A stretch of 64,000 bases of DNA from contig NZ_UUON01000048.1 of assembly GCF_900590885.1 (NCBI RefSeq), forward strand, positions 310,001 through 374,000. Reading direction: 5' to 3'. Shown one piece after another: positions 18,343-27,123 of this stretch. Origin of the DNA: Pseudomonas viridiflava (GTDB lineage: Bacteria; Pseudomonadota; Gammaproteobacteria; Pseudomonadales; Pseudomonadaceae). The notes under the pieces were generated by a model. That model was not told where the DNA came from. It searched no databases and saw only the letters and a program-made list of their open reading frames with translations. Numbering within the stretch: the first letter of the stretch is position 1; every line of letters starts with the position of its first letter. Made by a program: the position numbers and the translations under genes.

Positions 18343-19782
18343 ATGTTCGGTTTGGAGGCGCTAGATCTCGCCCGAATTCAATTCGCATTCACCATCTCGT
18401 TCCACATCCTGTTCCCGGCGATCACCATCGGCCTGGCCAGTTACCTTGCGGTGCTGGAGGGCTTGTGGCTCAAGACGCACAACGACACCTACCGTGACCT
18501 CTACCATTTCTGGTCGAAGATCTTTGCCGTCAACTTTGGCATGGGTGTGGTCTCCGGGTTGGTGATGGCCTACCAGTTCGGCACCAACTGGAGCCGTTTC
18601 TCGGACTTCGCCGGCGCCGTCACCGGGCCGCTTCTTACATACGAAGTGCTTACGGCCTTCTTCCTTGAGGCTGGTTTCCTCGGGGTGATGCTGTTCGGCT
18701 GGAACAAGGTCGGGCGCAAGCTGCACTTCTTCTCCACCGTGATGGTGGCCGTCGGCACATTGATCTCGACGTTCTGGATTCTCGCGTCCAACAGCTGGAT
18801 GCAGACGCCCCAGGGCTTTGAAATCATCGACGGCCGCGTGATTCCCACCGATTGGCTGGCGGTGATCTTCAACCCGTCCTTCCCCTACCGCCTGATGCAC
18901 ATGGCCACGGCAGCCTTCGTGGCCACCGCGTTCTTTGTCGGTTCCTCGGCGGCCTGGCATTTGCTGCGCGGCAAGGACAACCCGGCGATCCGCACCATGC
19001 TGTCGATGGCGATGTGGATGGCGTTGATTGTCGCGCCTATCCAGGCGGTGATCGGTGACTTCCACGGCCTTAATACACTCAAGCACCAGCCGGCAAAAAT
19101 CGCCGCGATTGAAGGCCACTGGGAAAACAAGGGTGATGAGCCGACCCCGCTGATCCTGTTCGGTTGGCCGGACATGAAGGCCGAGAAAACCAAATACGCG
19201 GTCGAGATCCCCTACCTGGGCAGCCTGATCCTCACCCACTCCCTGGATAAACAGGTGCCGGCGCTCAAAGAGTTCCCGCCTGAGGACCGCCCGAATTCGA
19301 CTATCGTGTTCTGGTCGTTCCGGGTCATGGTCGGCCTGGGCTTCCTGATGATCTTCACCGGTTTGTTCAGCCTGTGGCTGCGCCGTGGCGACAAGATGTA
19401 CACGTCCAAACCGTTCCTGTACCTGGCGTTGTGGATGGGTCCGTCCGGCCTGATCGCAATTCTGGCCGGCTGGTTCACCACCGAAATCGGCAGGCAGCCG
19501 TGGGTGGTCTACGGCTTGATGCGCACGGCGGATGCCTCGTCCGGGCATAGCCTGGCGCAGATGACCATCACCCTGGTGCTGTTCGTGGTGGTGTACTTCG
19601 CGCTGTTCGGCGCCGGTTTGGGCTACATGATGCGCCTGGTGCGCAAAGGCCCGCAGACCCACGAAGGCAGCGAGCCGACCCACGGTGGCCCTGGCCAGAA
19701 ACGTACACCGGCGCGTCCGTTGTCGGCCGCCGATGACAGTGGCGATGACGACCACACCCACATCCAGCACAAGGGGAATTGA
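18343..19782 (+). CDS. cioA: Cyanide-insensitive ubiquinol oxidase subunit I
   Basis: A 479-residue bd-type oxidase subunit I. The ATG at 18343 follows AGAGGAAG. Haem-ligand regions are visible: His in ISFHILFPAITIG and His in YRLMHMATAAF; GRQPWVVYGLMRTADA is the conserved C-terminal segment. The short periplasmic loop points to the CioA rather than the long-Q-loop CydA class. It reduces oxygen with ubiquinol and, in Pseudomonas, resists cyanide. It heads a cioA-cioB-DUF2474 operon. Confidence 0.95.
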   Translation: MFGLEALDLARIQFAFTISFHILFPAITIGLASYLAVLEGLWLKTHNDTYRDLYHFWSKIFAVNFGMGVVSGLVMAYQFGTNWSRFSDFAGAVTGPLLTYEVLTAFFLEAGFLGVMLFGWNKVGRKLHFFSTVMVAVGTLISTFWILASNSWMQTPQGFEIIDGRVIPTDWLAVIFNPSFPYRLMHMATAAFVATAFFVGSSAAWHLLRGKDNPAIRTMLSMAMWMALIVAPIQAVIGDFHGLNTLKHQPAKIAAIEGHWENKGDEPTPLILFGWPDMKAEKTKYAVEIPYLGSLILTHSLDKQVPALKEFPPEDRPNSTIVFWSFRVMVGLGFLMIFTGLFSLWLRRGDKMYTSKPFLYLALWMGPSGLIAILAGWFTTEIGRQPWVVYGLMRTADASSGHSLAQMTITLVLFVVVYFALFGAGLGYMMRLVRKGPQTHEGSEPTHGGPGQKRTPARPLSAADDSGDDDHTHIQHKGN

Positions 19783-19783
19783 G

Positions 19784-20791
19784 ATGGGTATTGATCTTCC
19801 GCTGATCTGGGCCGTGATCATCATCTTCGGCATCATGATGTACGTGGTCATGGACGGCTTCGACCTGGGCATCGGTATCCTCTTTCCGTTTATCCCCGGC
19901 AAAGTCGACCGTGACGTAATGATGAACACCGTGGCCCCGGTCTGGGACGGCAACGAAACCTGGCTGGTACTCGGTGGCGCGGCGTTGTTTGGCGCGTTCC
20001 CGCTGGCGTATTCGGTGGTGTTGTCGGCGCTGTACCTGCCGCTGATTTTGATGCTGATCGGGCTGATCTTCCGGGGGGTGGCCTTCGAGTTCCGCTTCAA
20101 GGCCAAGGACCACAAGCGTCACCTGTGGGACAAGGCGTTTATCGGCGGCTCGCTGGCGGCGACGTTCTTCCAGGGCGTGGCGCTGGGGGCGTTTATCGAC
20201 GGCATCCCGGTGGTCGACCGCCAGTTTGCCGGCGGCTCGCTGGACTGGCTCACGCCGTTCACGATGTTCTGCGGCGTGGCGCTGATCGTGGCGTACGCCT
20301 TGCTCGGCTGCACCTGGCTGATCATGAAAACCGAAGGCCCATTGCAGGAAAAGATGCACAACCTGGCGCGGCCCTTGGCCTTCGTGGTGCTGGCGGTGAT
20401 TGGTATCGTGAGCATCTGGACCCCGCTGTCGCACCCGGAAATCGCCTCGCGCTGGTTCACCCTGCCCAACCTGTTCTGGTTCCTGCCGGTGCCGATCCTG
20501 GTGCTGGTGACCATGTACGGGCTGATCCGCGCGGTGGCCCGCAATGCGCACTACACGCCGTTCCTGCTGACGCTGGTGCTGATTTTCCTCGGCTACAGCG
20601 GCCTGGGCATCAGCCTGTGGCCGAACATCATCCCGCCATCCGTGTCGATCTGGGACGCCGCCGCACCGCCGCAGAGCCAGGGCTTCATGCTGGTAGGCAC
20701 CTTGTTCATCATCCCGTTCATCCTGGGCTACACCTTCTGGAGCTACTACGTGTTCCGCGGCAAGGTCACCCACGAAGACGGTTACCACTAG
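19784..20791 (+). CDS. cioB: Cyanide-insensitive ubiquinol oxidase subunit II
   Basis: A 335-residue membrane subunit with the diagnostic VMDGFDLGIGILFPF in helix 1 and VWDGNETWLVLGGAALFGAFP between the first helices, typical of CydB/CioB. It starts at 19784, two bases after the cioA stop, with AAGGGGAATTGAG upstream. The longer in-frame reading from 19685 runs inside cioA and is not credible. Confidence 0.95.
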   Translation: MGIDLPLIWAVIIIFGIMMYVVMDGFDLGIGILFPFIPGKVDRDVMMNTVAPVWDGNETWLVLGGAALFGAFPLAYSVVLSALYLPLILMLIGLIFRGVAFEFRFKAKDHKRHLWDKAFIGGSLAATFFQGVALGAFIDGIPVVDRQFAGGSLDWLTPFTMFCGVALIVAYALLGCTWLIMKTEGPLQEKMHNLARPLAFVVLAVIGIVSIWTPLSHPEIASRWFTLPNLFWFLPVPILVLVTMYGLIRAVARNAHYTPFLLTLVLIFLGYSGLGISLWPNIIPPSVSIWDAAAPPQSQGFMLVGTLFIIPFILGYTFWSYYVFRGKVTHEDGYH

Positions 20792-20803
20792 GAGGGTCGT
20801 TTA

Positions 20804-20971
20804 ATGTCCGGCAAACCTACGTTGCACGAGATCGAACAGGCCGAGAAACAGCCGTTGTGGCGGCGCCTGGGGTGGCTGGCGATGATCTGGACCGGCAGTG
20901 TGCTGGCCCTGTTTGTCGTGGCCAGCCTGATGCGCATGTTCATGAATGCGGCCGGCCTGACTACCCACTGA
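20804..20971 (+). CDS. DUF2474 small membrane subunit of the cio oxidase
   Basis: A 55-residue protein starting MSGKPTLHEIEQAEKQPLW, with one transmembrane helix (LAMIWTGSVLALFVVASLM). AGGAGG lies 12 bp upstream of the ATG, which follows cioB by 12 bp. DUF2474 genes are routinely found after cioB and are thought to be CydX-like accessory subunits. A rho-independent terminator follows. Confidence 0.85.
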   Translation: MSGKPTLHEIEQAEKQPLWRRLGWLAMIWTGSVLALFVVASLMRMFMNAAGLTTH

Positions 20972-21004
20972 CATCCCGATCCGGGCTTCACCGCCCGGTT
21001 TTCA

Positions 21005-21044
21005 AGCCCTGCTCTTCTTCTGGAAGGGCAGGGCTTTTTTTATT
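21005..21044 (+). terminator. Rho-independent terminator of the cio operon
   Basis: AGCCCTGC (21005-21012) pairs with GCAGGGCT (21028-21035), followed by a run of seven T. The T run reaches the stop codon of the convergent rlmG gene. Confidence 0.9.
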
Positions 21045-22164
21045 TGCGCGCTTTGAGAATCACGAATTTCGGCGTGGTGGCGACTTGCTCGACACCCCGG
21101 AACAAACGCGCCAGTTTGGTGTGATAACCCAGGTGGCGGTTGCCGACTATATAGAGGGCACCGCCAACCACCAGGGCTGCCCGGGCCTGCTGGAACATGC
21201 GCCAGGCGAGAAAATCACCGACCACCTGTTGCTGATGGAACGGCGGGTTGCACAGCACTACGTCCAGCGAGTCGGGTTCCTGGCCGGCCAGGCCATCGGC
21301 GGCGCGTACGGCCACTTCACGCGCGCCGAGGGCGGCTTGCCAGTTCTCCAGGGCCGATTGCACGGCCATGTAGGACTCGTCCACCAGCGTGTATTGGGCG
21401 TCAGGGTTTTGCAGCGCACTGGCGATCGCCAACACACCATTGCCGCACCCCAGGTCAGCCACCCGCGCGCTGCCGAGGTTTTTCGGCAGGTGCGGCAGGA
21501 ACGCGCGGGTGCCGATGTCCAGGCTTTCGCGGCAGAACACGTTGGCGTGGTTCAGCAGTTCGATGGCCGGTGCGTCCAGCGTGTAGCGCGTCGGGTAGGG
21601 CGAGACGGCGGTGGGGCGATCTTCAACGGTGGCGATCAGCAGGCGGGCTTTCTTGACCGCCAGCGAGGCCTGCATTGGCCCGATGTACTGTTCAAGCAAC
21701 TCGCCTGCCGCCCGGGGCAGGTGCTTGATCATCGCCCCCGCAATGACTTCTGCGCCCGGCGCCAACTGGCCCTGCAGGCGAATCAGCTGTTCTTCGAGCA
21801 ACGCCAGGGTCTTGGGCACGCGGATCAGTACGCGGTCGAACGGGCCGACGGGCGCCTGGCTGGCGGGGATAAAAGGCACGGCATCAAAGCCCTTGCCATT
21901 GCGTACCAGGTTTTTCTCCAGGCCCTGGGCGGCGAGAAATGAATCGCCGCTGGACGTCACCTGCACCTGGCCTTCAAGGCTGGCGGCCAGGGCGCCGAAG
22001 CTGTCATTGAGCACCAGCACACGGGTGGTTGCGCTCGGTTGCTGTTCGGCCAGATAGCTGAGCAGGTACTCGTCGGCGGCGTCGAAGGCTTGCAGCGGAT
22101 CGTTATGTTGCTCTGGCTGGCGGATCAGATCGAGCTGGGCGAAGGGGCTGTCGAGCAGGGGCAT
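21040..22164 (-). CDS. rlmG: 23S rRNA (guanine-1835-N2)-methyltransferase RlmG
   Basis: A 374-residue two-domain methyltransferase related to RsmC. The C-terminal catalytic domain has ARVADLGCGNGVLAIAS for SAM binding and VVLCNPPFHQ, the NPPF motif for amino-group methylation. The N-terminal half is a degenerate copy of the same fold. I start at 22164 (MPLLDSPFAQLDLIRQPEQ); the 28 residues upstream look like noncoding sequence. Confidence 0.92.
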   Translation of the reverse strand: MPLLDSPFAQLDLIRQPEQHNDPLQAFDAADEYLLSYLAEQQPSATTRVLVLNDSFGALAASLEGQVQVTSSGDSFLAAQGLEKNLVRNGKGFDAVPFIPASQAPVGPFDRVLIRVPKTLALLEEQLIRLQGQLAPGAEVIAGAMIKHLPRAAGELLEQYIGPMQASLAVKKARLLIATVEDRPTAVSPYPTRYTLDAPAIELLNHANVFCRESLDIGTRAFLPHLPKNLGSARVADLGCGNGVLAIASALQNPDAQYTLVDESYMAVQSALENWQAALGAREVAVRAADGLAGQEPDSLDVVLCNPPFHQQQVVGDFLAWRMFQQARAALVVGGALYIVGNRHLGYHTKLARLFRGVEQVATTPKFVILKARK

Positions 22165-22326
22165 GGCGGGGGAGGCTCTGGGTAATCGATGGGTGTTCGG
22201 CAGTCGCCTGCGCAAACCGTCTGAGTGAACGGCGGGCGGCACCCCCAAGGGGGCAGCTCAACACTCAGAATGGGTCGTAAATGTTACTTTTTTTCAGAAG
22301 GGATTACATGCGGTCTTTCACGATGC

Positions 22327-23037
22327 CTAAAACAACCCCGCTTTCGAGGCACTCAACACCGCGGCAATCTTGTTGTTGACCCCAAGCTTCTTGAAGCAAC
22401 TGCAGATATGAAAGCCCACCGTCCGTTCGGACAGGCACAGGATCGTGGCGATGTCCGCTGCGGTCTTGCCCATGGCCGACCACTTGAGGATTTCCGTTTC
22501 CCGTGGCGTCAGTTTGCTGGCCGGGTTGACGCTCGGCTTGTCGGCATAAGTCTGCGCCACTACGGCATGCAGTGCGTGGCATAACCACAGTACCTGGCCG
22601 GCCTTTTCGTACAGCTCCTCCGGGCTGACCTCGCCCTTGCTGCGGCCCAGGGTCAGCATGCTGAATACGCCCTGGAAATCATGCACGGCCTGGGTCCAGC
22701 CCAGGTGTACACCGAATGATTGGGCCAAGGACCATAAGTTAGGTGTATCTTTAAATGCTTTCTCTTCCCAGATAAGAGGCAACACACAACGCTTGCAATG
22801 TTTGACCACTGGATCAACTTCAAAGAAGTGTGCTTGGTTGTAGAGTTTGTTCCATTCATCTGGGTAGTTATTGATATGAATCGGTTTCGTTTGGTTGCTG
22901 GGTAGTTGCGAACTCATCGTAAAGGAACAGTATTGGAAGCCGAGTGCGTAGGTGTGGTTGACAGCTATCTCGAAAAGGCTGGTAGCCTCGCTTTCACCTT
23001 CCAGTTTGGGGAGCCGTGTATTGCGCCAATTAACCAT
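22327..23037 (-). CDS. LuxR-family autoinducer-binding regulator (solo)
   Basis: A 236-residue regulator. Residues 20-160 form an autoinducer-binding domain with the conserved Trp, Tyr and Asp-Pro (DEWNKLYNQ, EVDPVVKHC) and a later Trp in LIWEEKAF. Residues 170-236 form the LuxR HTH (LTPRETEILKWSAMGKTAADIA). The start at 23037 has GGAG nine bases before it; an upstream 27-residue extension is unlikely. There is no luxI homologue in this window, so it is a LuxR solo here. Its coding sequence is less GC-rich than its neighbours. Confidence 0.9.
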   Translation of the reverse strand: MVNWRNTRLPKLEGESEATSLFEIAVNHTYALGFQYCSFTMSSQLPSNQTKPIHINNYPDEWNKLYNQAHFFEVDPVVKHCKRCVLPLIWEEKAFKDTPNLWSLAQSFGVHLGWTQAVHDFQGVFSMLTLGRSKGEVSPEELYEKAGQVLWLCHALHAVVAQTYADKPSVNPASKLTPRETEILKWSAMGKTAADIATILCLSERTVGFHICSCFKKLGVNNKIAAVLSASKAGLF

Positions 23038-23308
23038 TGATAACGCTCCATGGGTTTCTCCGTGACATGGGGATACGTCCTCAACTCCCAAAGTCGCACG
23101 CAAGTGAGTGTAGGACACGAACTATGTGAGTGGTAGGAGATTTCTTTATTGCGCGGAAGCGTTTTAGCACTTTCCTGCAAGGTTGTTAGTTAGCTTCGTA
23201 AGGGAGTAATCGGTTTTTTGCGGTTTTTTAGGGAGTTAAAGGTTGTGTGCCATGCACTTCGAAATATGTTTGTAACTTTCGTAAAAGGGGTTAATAGCGA
23301 ATTGATTA

Positions 23309-23356
23309 GTAGTGGTATTAAACTGCCATTCTTCTGCTTGCACAGGATGCCACTAC
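23309..23356. promoter_or_regulatory. Inverted repeat before fpr
   Basis: GTAGTGGTAT (23309-23318) is the inverse of ATGCCACTAC (23347-23356) with one G:T position, separated by 28 bases. It is 65 bp before fpr in the AT-rich 384-bp gap between luxR and fpr. It may be a regulator site or a leader hairpin. No other gene is evident in the gap. Confidence 0.4.
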
Positions 23357-23421
23357 AAACCACCGGTGTTTCCGCACGCGACTTTGAGGGACACTAGGGC
23401 CCTTGTAGAACGGAGCCCCCC

Positions 23422-24198
23422 ATGACCGCCAGCGCTGAGAAATTTACCCGCCAGACCTTGCTCGATGTGCAATCGCTGACCCCCAGCCTGTTTACGCTGC
23501 GCACCACCCGCGACCCGGGTTTTCGGTTTACCGCCGGCCAGTTCGTGCGCCTGGGCGTGACCAAGGCCGATGGCAGCACGGTGTGGCGCGCCTATTCGGT
23601 GGTGTCCTCGCCGTTTGACGAGCACCTGGATTTTTTCTCGATTGTGGTCCCCGGCGGGGAATTCACCAGTGAACTGAGCCGCCTGCGGGTCGGCGATACC
23701 TTGATGGTGGAGCGCCAGGCCACGGGTTACCTGACGTTGAACCGTTTTGTCGATGGCCGCGACCTGTGGCTGTTGGGCACCGGCACGGGGGTGGCGCCGT
23801 TTCTGTCGATGCTGCAGGACTTCGAAGTCTGGGAGAAATTCGAGCGCATCGTCCTGGTGTACAGCGCGCGAGAAGCCAAGGAGCTGGCCTACCAAAAGCT
23901 GATCAAGGAACTGAGTGAGCGTGAGTACCTGGCCGAGTACGCACATAAACTGACCTACATCCCCATCGTAACCCGCGAGCAACACCCCGGCGCCTTGAAC
24001 GGGCGTATTACCACGTTGATCGAAAACGGCGAGCTGGAGCGCGCCGCTGGTGTCGAACTGAGCCCCGAGCATTCTCGCGTGCTGATTTGCGGCAACCCGC
24101 AAATGGTCGATGACACCCGCCAGTTGCTCAAGCAGCGCAACATGCAACTGAGCCTGAGCCGCCGGCCTGGTCAGGTGGCAGTGGAAAACTACTGGTAA
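23422..24198 (+). CDS. fpr: Ferredoxin/flavodoxin-NADP+ reductase
   Basis: A 258-residue FAD flavoprotein. RAYSVVSSPFDEHLDFF is the FAD-binding RxYS region, LLGTGTGVAPFLSML binds NADP, and VENYW at the C-terminus is the bacterial subclass I ending. It transfers electrons between NADPH and ferredoxin or flavodoxin and is an oxidative-stress gene in Pseudomonas. It is convergent with mscL, as at PA4614-PA4615, with a shared terminator. Confidence 0.93.
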   Translation: MTASAEKFTRQTLLDVQSLTPSLFTLRTTRDPGFRFTAGQFVRLGVTKADGSTVWRAYSVVSSPFDEHLDFFSIVVPGGEFTSELSRLRVGDTLMVERQATGYLTLNRFVDGRDLWLLGTGTGVAPFLSMLQDFEVWEKFERIVLVYSAREAKELAYQKLIKELSEREYLAEYAHKLTYIPIVTREQHPGALNGRITTLIENGELERAAGVELSPEHSRVLICGNPQMVDDTRQLLKQRNMQLSLSRRPGQVAVENYW

Positions 24199-24232
24199 TA
24201 AAAAAAGGCGCCTCAATCGGGCGCCTTTTTTT
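24199..24232. terminator. Bidirectional terminator between fpr and mscL
   Basis: GGCGCC (24207-24212) pairs with GGCGCC (24220-24225), flanked by eight A on the left and seven T on the right, so it can work in both directions. Confidence 0.92.
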
Positions 24233-24247
24233 GCCAAGCCTTGCCGG

Positions 24248-24664
24248 TTAAAGCGGCTTGTCGTTTTGTGCCTTGAGCAGATCGCGGATCTCACCCAGTA
24301 ACACTTCTTCCTTGGTCGGCACTGGTGGAAGCTTGGGCGCAACGGCCTCTTCGCGCTTCAGGCGGTTGATGACCTTCACACCCATGAAGATCGCAAACGC
24401 GACGATCAGGAAGTCCACCACGCTTTGAATGAATTTGCCGTACGCCAACACTACCGCCGGGATATCGCCCTGGGCGGCCTTGAGCGTTATCGCCAAATCG
24501 CCGAAATCCACACCACCGATCAGCAGACCCAGGGGGGGCATCACTACGTCGCCTACAAACGAGGAAACAATTTTGCCGAAGGCGGCGCCGATGATGATAC
24601 CGACGGCCATGTCGACCACATTACCTTTGACCGCGAAGGCCTTGAACTCACTGATCACGCCCAT
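24248..24664 (-). CDS. mscL: Large-conductance mechanosensitive channel MscL
   Basis: A 138-residue channel. [33 protein letters not shown] contains the N-terminal amphipathic helix and pore-lining TM1; [16 protein letters not shown] is TM2; the C-terminal [16 protein letters not shown] forms the cytoplasmic helical bundle. It opens under membrane tension to release solutes during hypo-osmotic shock. Length and motifs are those of the family. Confidence 0.97.
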   Translation of the reverse strand: MGVISEFKAFAVKGNVVDMAVGIIIGAAFGKIVSSFVGDVVMPPLGLLIGGVDFGDLAITLKAAQGDIPAVVLAYGKFIQSVVDFLIVAFAIFMGVKVINRLKREEAVAPKLPPVPTKEEVLLGEIRDLLKAQNDKPL

Positions 24665-24951
24665 TGGTTATTCCTTGTTACAGATGAGAAGGGTGGGACT
24701 CAGTGTAAGTCAGTCATCGCGGGCTTGCCCGACACAACCGTTAACACTGTTAGTTTTTATCGACACATCAAATCGCAAATAGTTTGCAAAGTGCCATCAA
24801 TCGCGCGCGAATTACTCGTTATTTCAGAGGGTTACCACACTATTTAATTTATCGGGTTGGTATGGCTTTTCTATTTATCTTCTGGCTCCGGGGTCACTAG
24901 CCTCTGGCAAGCACAACTGAATGTGCACTAAAAAAACCAGAGGAAACCTCG

Positions 24952-26493
24952 ATGAAAACCCCTACACGCCGTGGGCCAGTTTCAACGCGATATGCGTTGG
25001 TTCTGGTAACCGCCAGCCTGCTTTCCCTGTCGGTGCAAGCCGCCAACCTGACCCGCGATAACGGCGCCGCCGTGGGTGACAACCAGAACTCGCAGACCGC
25101 CGGTGCCAACGGCCCGGTGCTGCTGCAAGACGTGCAGTTGATCCAGAAACTGCAACGCTTCGACCGCGAACGCATCCCTGAACGCGTAGTGCATGCCCGT
25201 GGCACCGGCGCCCACGGCACGTTCACCGTCACCGACAACCTCAGCGACCTGACCAAGGCCAAGGTGTTTGCCGCCGGCGAAGCCACGCCGGTGTTCGTGC
25301 GTTTCTCGGCCGTTGTGCACGGCAACCACTCCCCGGAAACCCTGCGTGACCCGCGCGGTTTTGCCACCAAGTTCTACACCGCCGATGGCAATTGGGACCT
25401 GGTGGGCAATAACTTCCCGACGTTCTTTATCCGCGACGCGATCAAATTCCCCGATATGGTCCACGCCTTCAAGCCGGACCCACGCACCAACCTGGATGAT
25501 GACTCGCGCCGCTTCGACTTTTTCTCACATGTCCCAGAGTCCACTCGCACGCTGACCGAGCTGTATTCCGACTCCGGCACCCCGGCCAGCTACCGGGAAA
25601 TGGATGGCAATGGCGTGCACGCCTACAAGCTGATCAACGCCAAGGGCGAAGTGCATTACGTCAAGTTCCACTGGAAGAGCCTGCAAGGCATCAAGAACCT
25701 CGACCCCAAGCAAGTCACCGAGGTGCAGGGCCGCGACTACAGCCACATGACCAACGACCTGGTCACCCACATCAACAAGGGCGACTTTCCCAAGTGGGAT
25801 CTGTACGTGCAGGTACTCAAGCCTGAGGACCTGGCCAAGTTCGACTTCGACCCGCTGGATGCGACCAAGATCTGGCCGAATGTGCCCGAGCGCAAAGTCG
25901 GGCAGATGGTGCTGAACCGCAACCCGGCCAACGTCTTCCAGGAAACCGAGCAAGTGGCCATGGCCCCGGCCAACCTGGTGCCCGGCATCGAGCCGTCCGA
26001 GGACCGCCTGCTGCAAGGTCGGGTGTTCTCCTACGCCGATACGCAGATGTATCGCCTGGGCGCCAATGCCCTGCAATTGCCGATCAATGCCCCACGGGTC
26101 ACCGTCAATAACGGTAACCAGGACGGCGCGATGAATATCGGCAAGACCACCAGCGGCGTGAACTATCAGCCAAGCCGCCTGGAAAACCGCGAAGAGCCGC
26201 AAACCGCGCGCTACAGCCAGTCGGCGCTGGCGGGCAGCACCCAGCAGGCGAAGATCCAGCGTGAGCAGAACTTCAAGCAGGCCGGTGATTTGTACCGTTC
26301 GTACAGTAAGAAAGAGCGCCAGGACTTGATCGAAAACTTCGGCGGCTCCCTGGCCACCACCGATGACGAGAGCAAGCACATCATCCTGTCGTTTCTCTAC
26401 AAGGCTGACCCGGAGTACGGCACCGGCGTGGCCAAGGTCGCCAAGGGTGATCTGGCGCGCGTGAAAGCGCTGGCTGAAAAACTCACCGACTAA
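24952..26493 (+). CDS. katB: Periplasmic clade-type haem catalase KatB
   Basis: A 513-residue catalase with a signal peptide (MKTPTRRG to SVQAA). The catalytic histidine lies in RIPERVVHARGTGAHGTF, and RFSAVVHGNHSPETLRDPRGFATKFYT is the family signature; the haem-ligand tyrosine is in RVFSYADTQMYRLG. It removes hydrogen peroxide in the periplasm. The downstream ankB gene, 55 bp away, is its usual partner, as in P. aeruginosa, where the pair is OxyR-controlled. I could not place a clean OxyR site in 24665-24951. Confidence 0.95.
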   Translation: MKTPTRRGPVSTRYALVLVTASLLSLSVQAANLTRDNGAAVGDNQNSQTAGANGPVLLQDVQLIQKLQRFDRERIPERVVHARGTGAHGTFTVTDNLSDLTKAKVFAAGEATPVFVRFSAVVHGNHSPETLRDPRGFATKFYTADGNWDLVGNNFPTFFIRDAIKFPDMVHAFKPDPRTNLDDDSRRFDFFSHVPESTRTLTELYSDSGTPASYREMDGNGVHAYKLINAKGEVHYVKFHWKSLQGIKNLDPKQVTEVQGRDYSHMTNDLVTHINKGDFPKWDLYVQVLKPEDLAKFDFDPLDATKIWPNVPERKVGQMVLNRNPANVFQETEQVAMAPANLVPGIEPSEDRLLQGRVFSYADTQMYRLGANALQLPINAPRVTVNNGNQDGAMNIGKTTSGVNYQPSRLENREEPQTARYSQSALAGSTQQAKIQREQNFKQAGDLYRSYSKKERQDLIENFGGSLATTDDESKHIILSFLYKADPEYGTGVAKVAKGDLARVKALAEKLTD

Positions 26494-26548
26494 CGTTGGT
26501 TTCGGTTGGCGCCCCCTGCGGGCGTCGACCTTTGGCAGGAGAAACACC

Positions 26549-27088
26549 ATGCGAATTTCCATCGGTTTGCTGCTGGCCATGCTGACGTTTGTCGCCCATG
26601 CCGAATCCCCTGAGCCGGCTGCGCTCAAGGCCCAGCTCCAGGACTATTACTTCGATGCCGCCCGCCGTGGCGACCTCGACATGCTCAATACCTTTATCGA
26701 TTCCGGCTACAGCCTCAACACCCAGGACGACAAGGGCTACACCGCGTTGATCCTCGCCGCCTACCACGGTGAAAGCGCCTACGTGGAGCGCTTGCTTGCC
26801 GCCGGCGCCGATGCCTGCGTTCAAGACAAACGTGGCAACACCGCCTTGATGGGCGCGATCTTCAAGGGTGAGCTGAAAATCGCCCAGCGCCTGCTGGCTA
26901 CCGACTGCAACCCCGACCAACGCAACGGCGCCGGGCAGACCGCCGCCATGTACGCCGGGCTGTTCAAGCGCGTCGAGCTGCTGGACGAACTCAAGGCCAA
27001 GGGCGCCGACCTCAACGCCGAAGACCCGATCGGCAACAGTGCTTCACGATTGGCCAGCGGTGAAATCCGGACCCCGGCGTCGCGCTGA
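26549..27088 (+). CDS. ankB: Periplasmic ankyrin-repeat protein AnkB
   Basis: A 179-residue protein with a signal peptide (MRISIGLLLAMLTFVAHA) and about four ankyrin repeats (for example DDKGYTALILAAYHGESAYVE and KRGNTALMGAIFKGELKIA). In P. aeruginosa AnkB is needed for full KatB activity, possibly as a haem-shielding scaffold in the periplasm. AGGAG precedes the ATG. Confidence 0.92.
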   Translation: MRISIGLLLAMLTFVAHAESPEPAALKAQLQDYYFDAARRGDLDMLNTFIDSGYSLNTQDDKGYTALILAAYHGESAYVERLLAAGADACVQDKRGNTALMGAIFKGELKIAQRLLATDCNPDQRNGAGQTAAMYAGLFKRVELLDELKAKGADLNAEDPIGNSASRLASGEIRTPASR

Positions 27089-27123
27089 GCTATCATCGCG
27101 GTTTTTCGGTTGGAGGTTCTCAG

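Noticed and set aside
23353-24342. A 329-residue minus-strand frame across fpr
   Set aside because: It is antisense to fpr, which has clear FAD and NADP motifs; the reverse frame is open because of GC-rich codon use.
24665-24951. OxyR-binding site before katB
   Set aside because: ATAG/CTAT-like tetramers occur, but I could not fit the full four-element 7-bp spacing, so no site is claimed.
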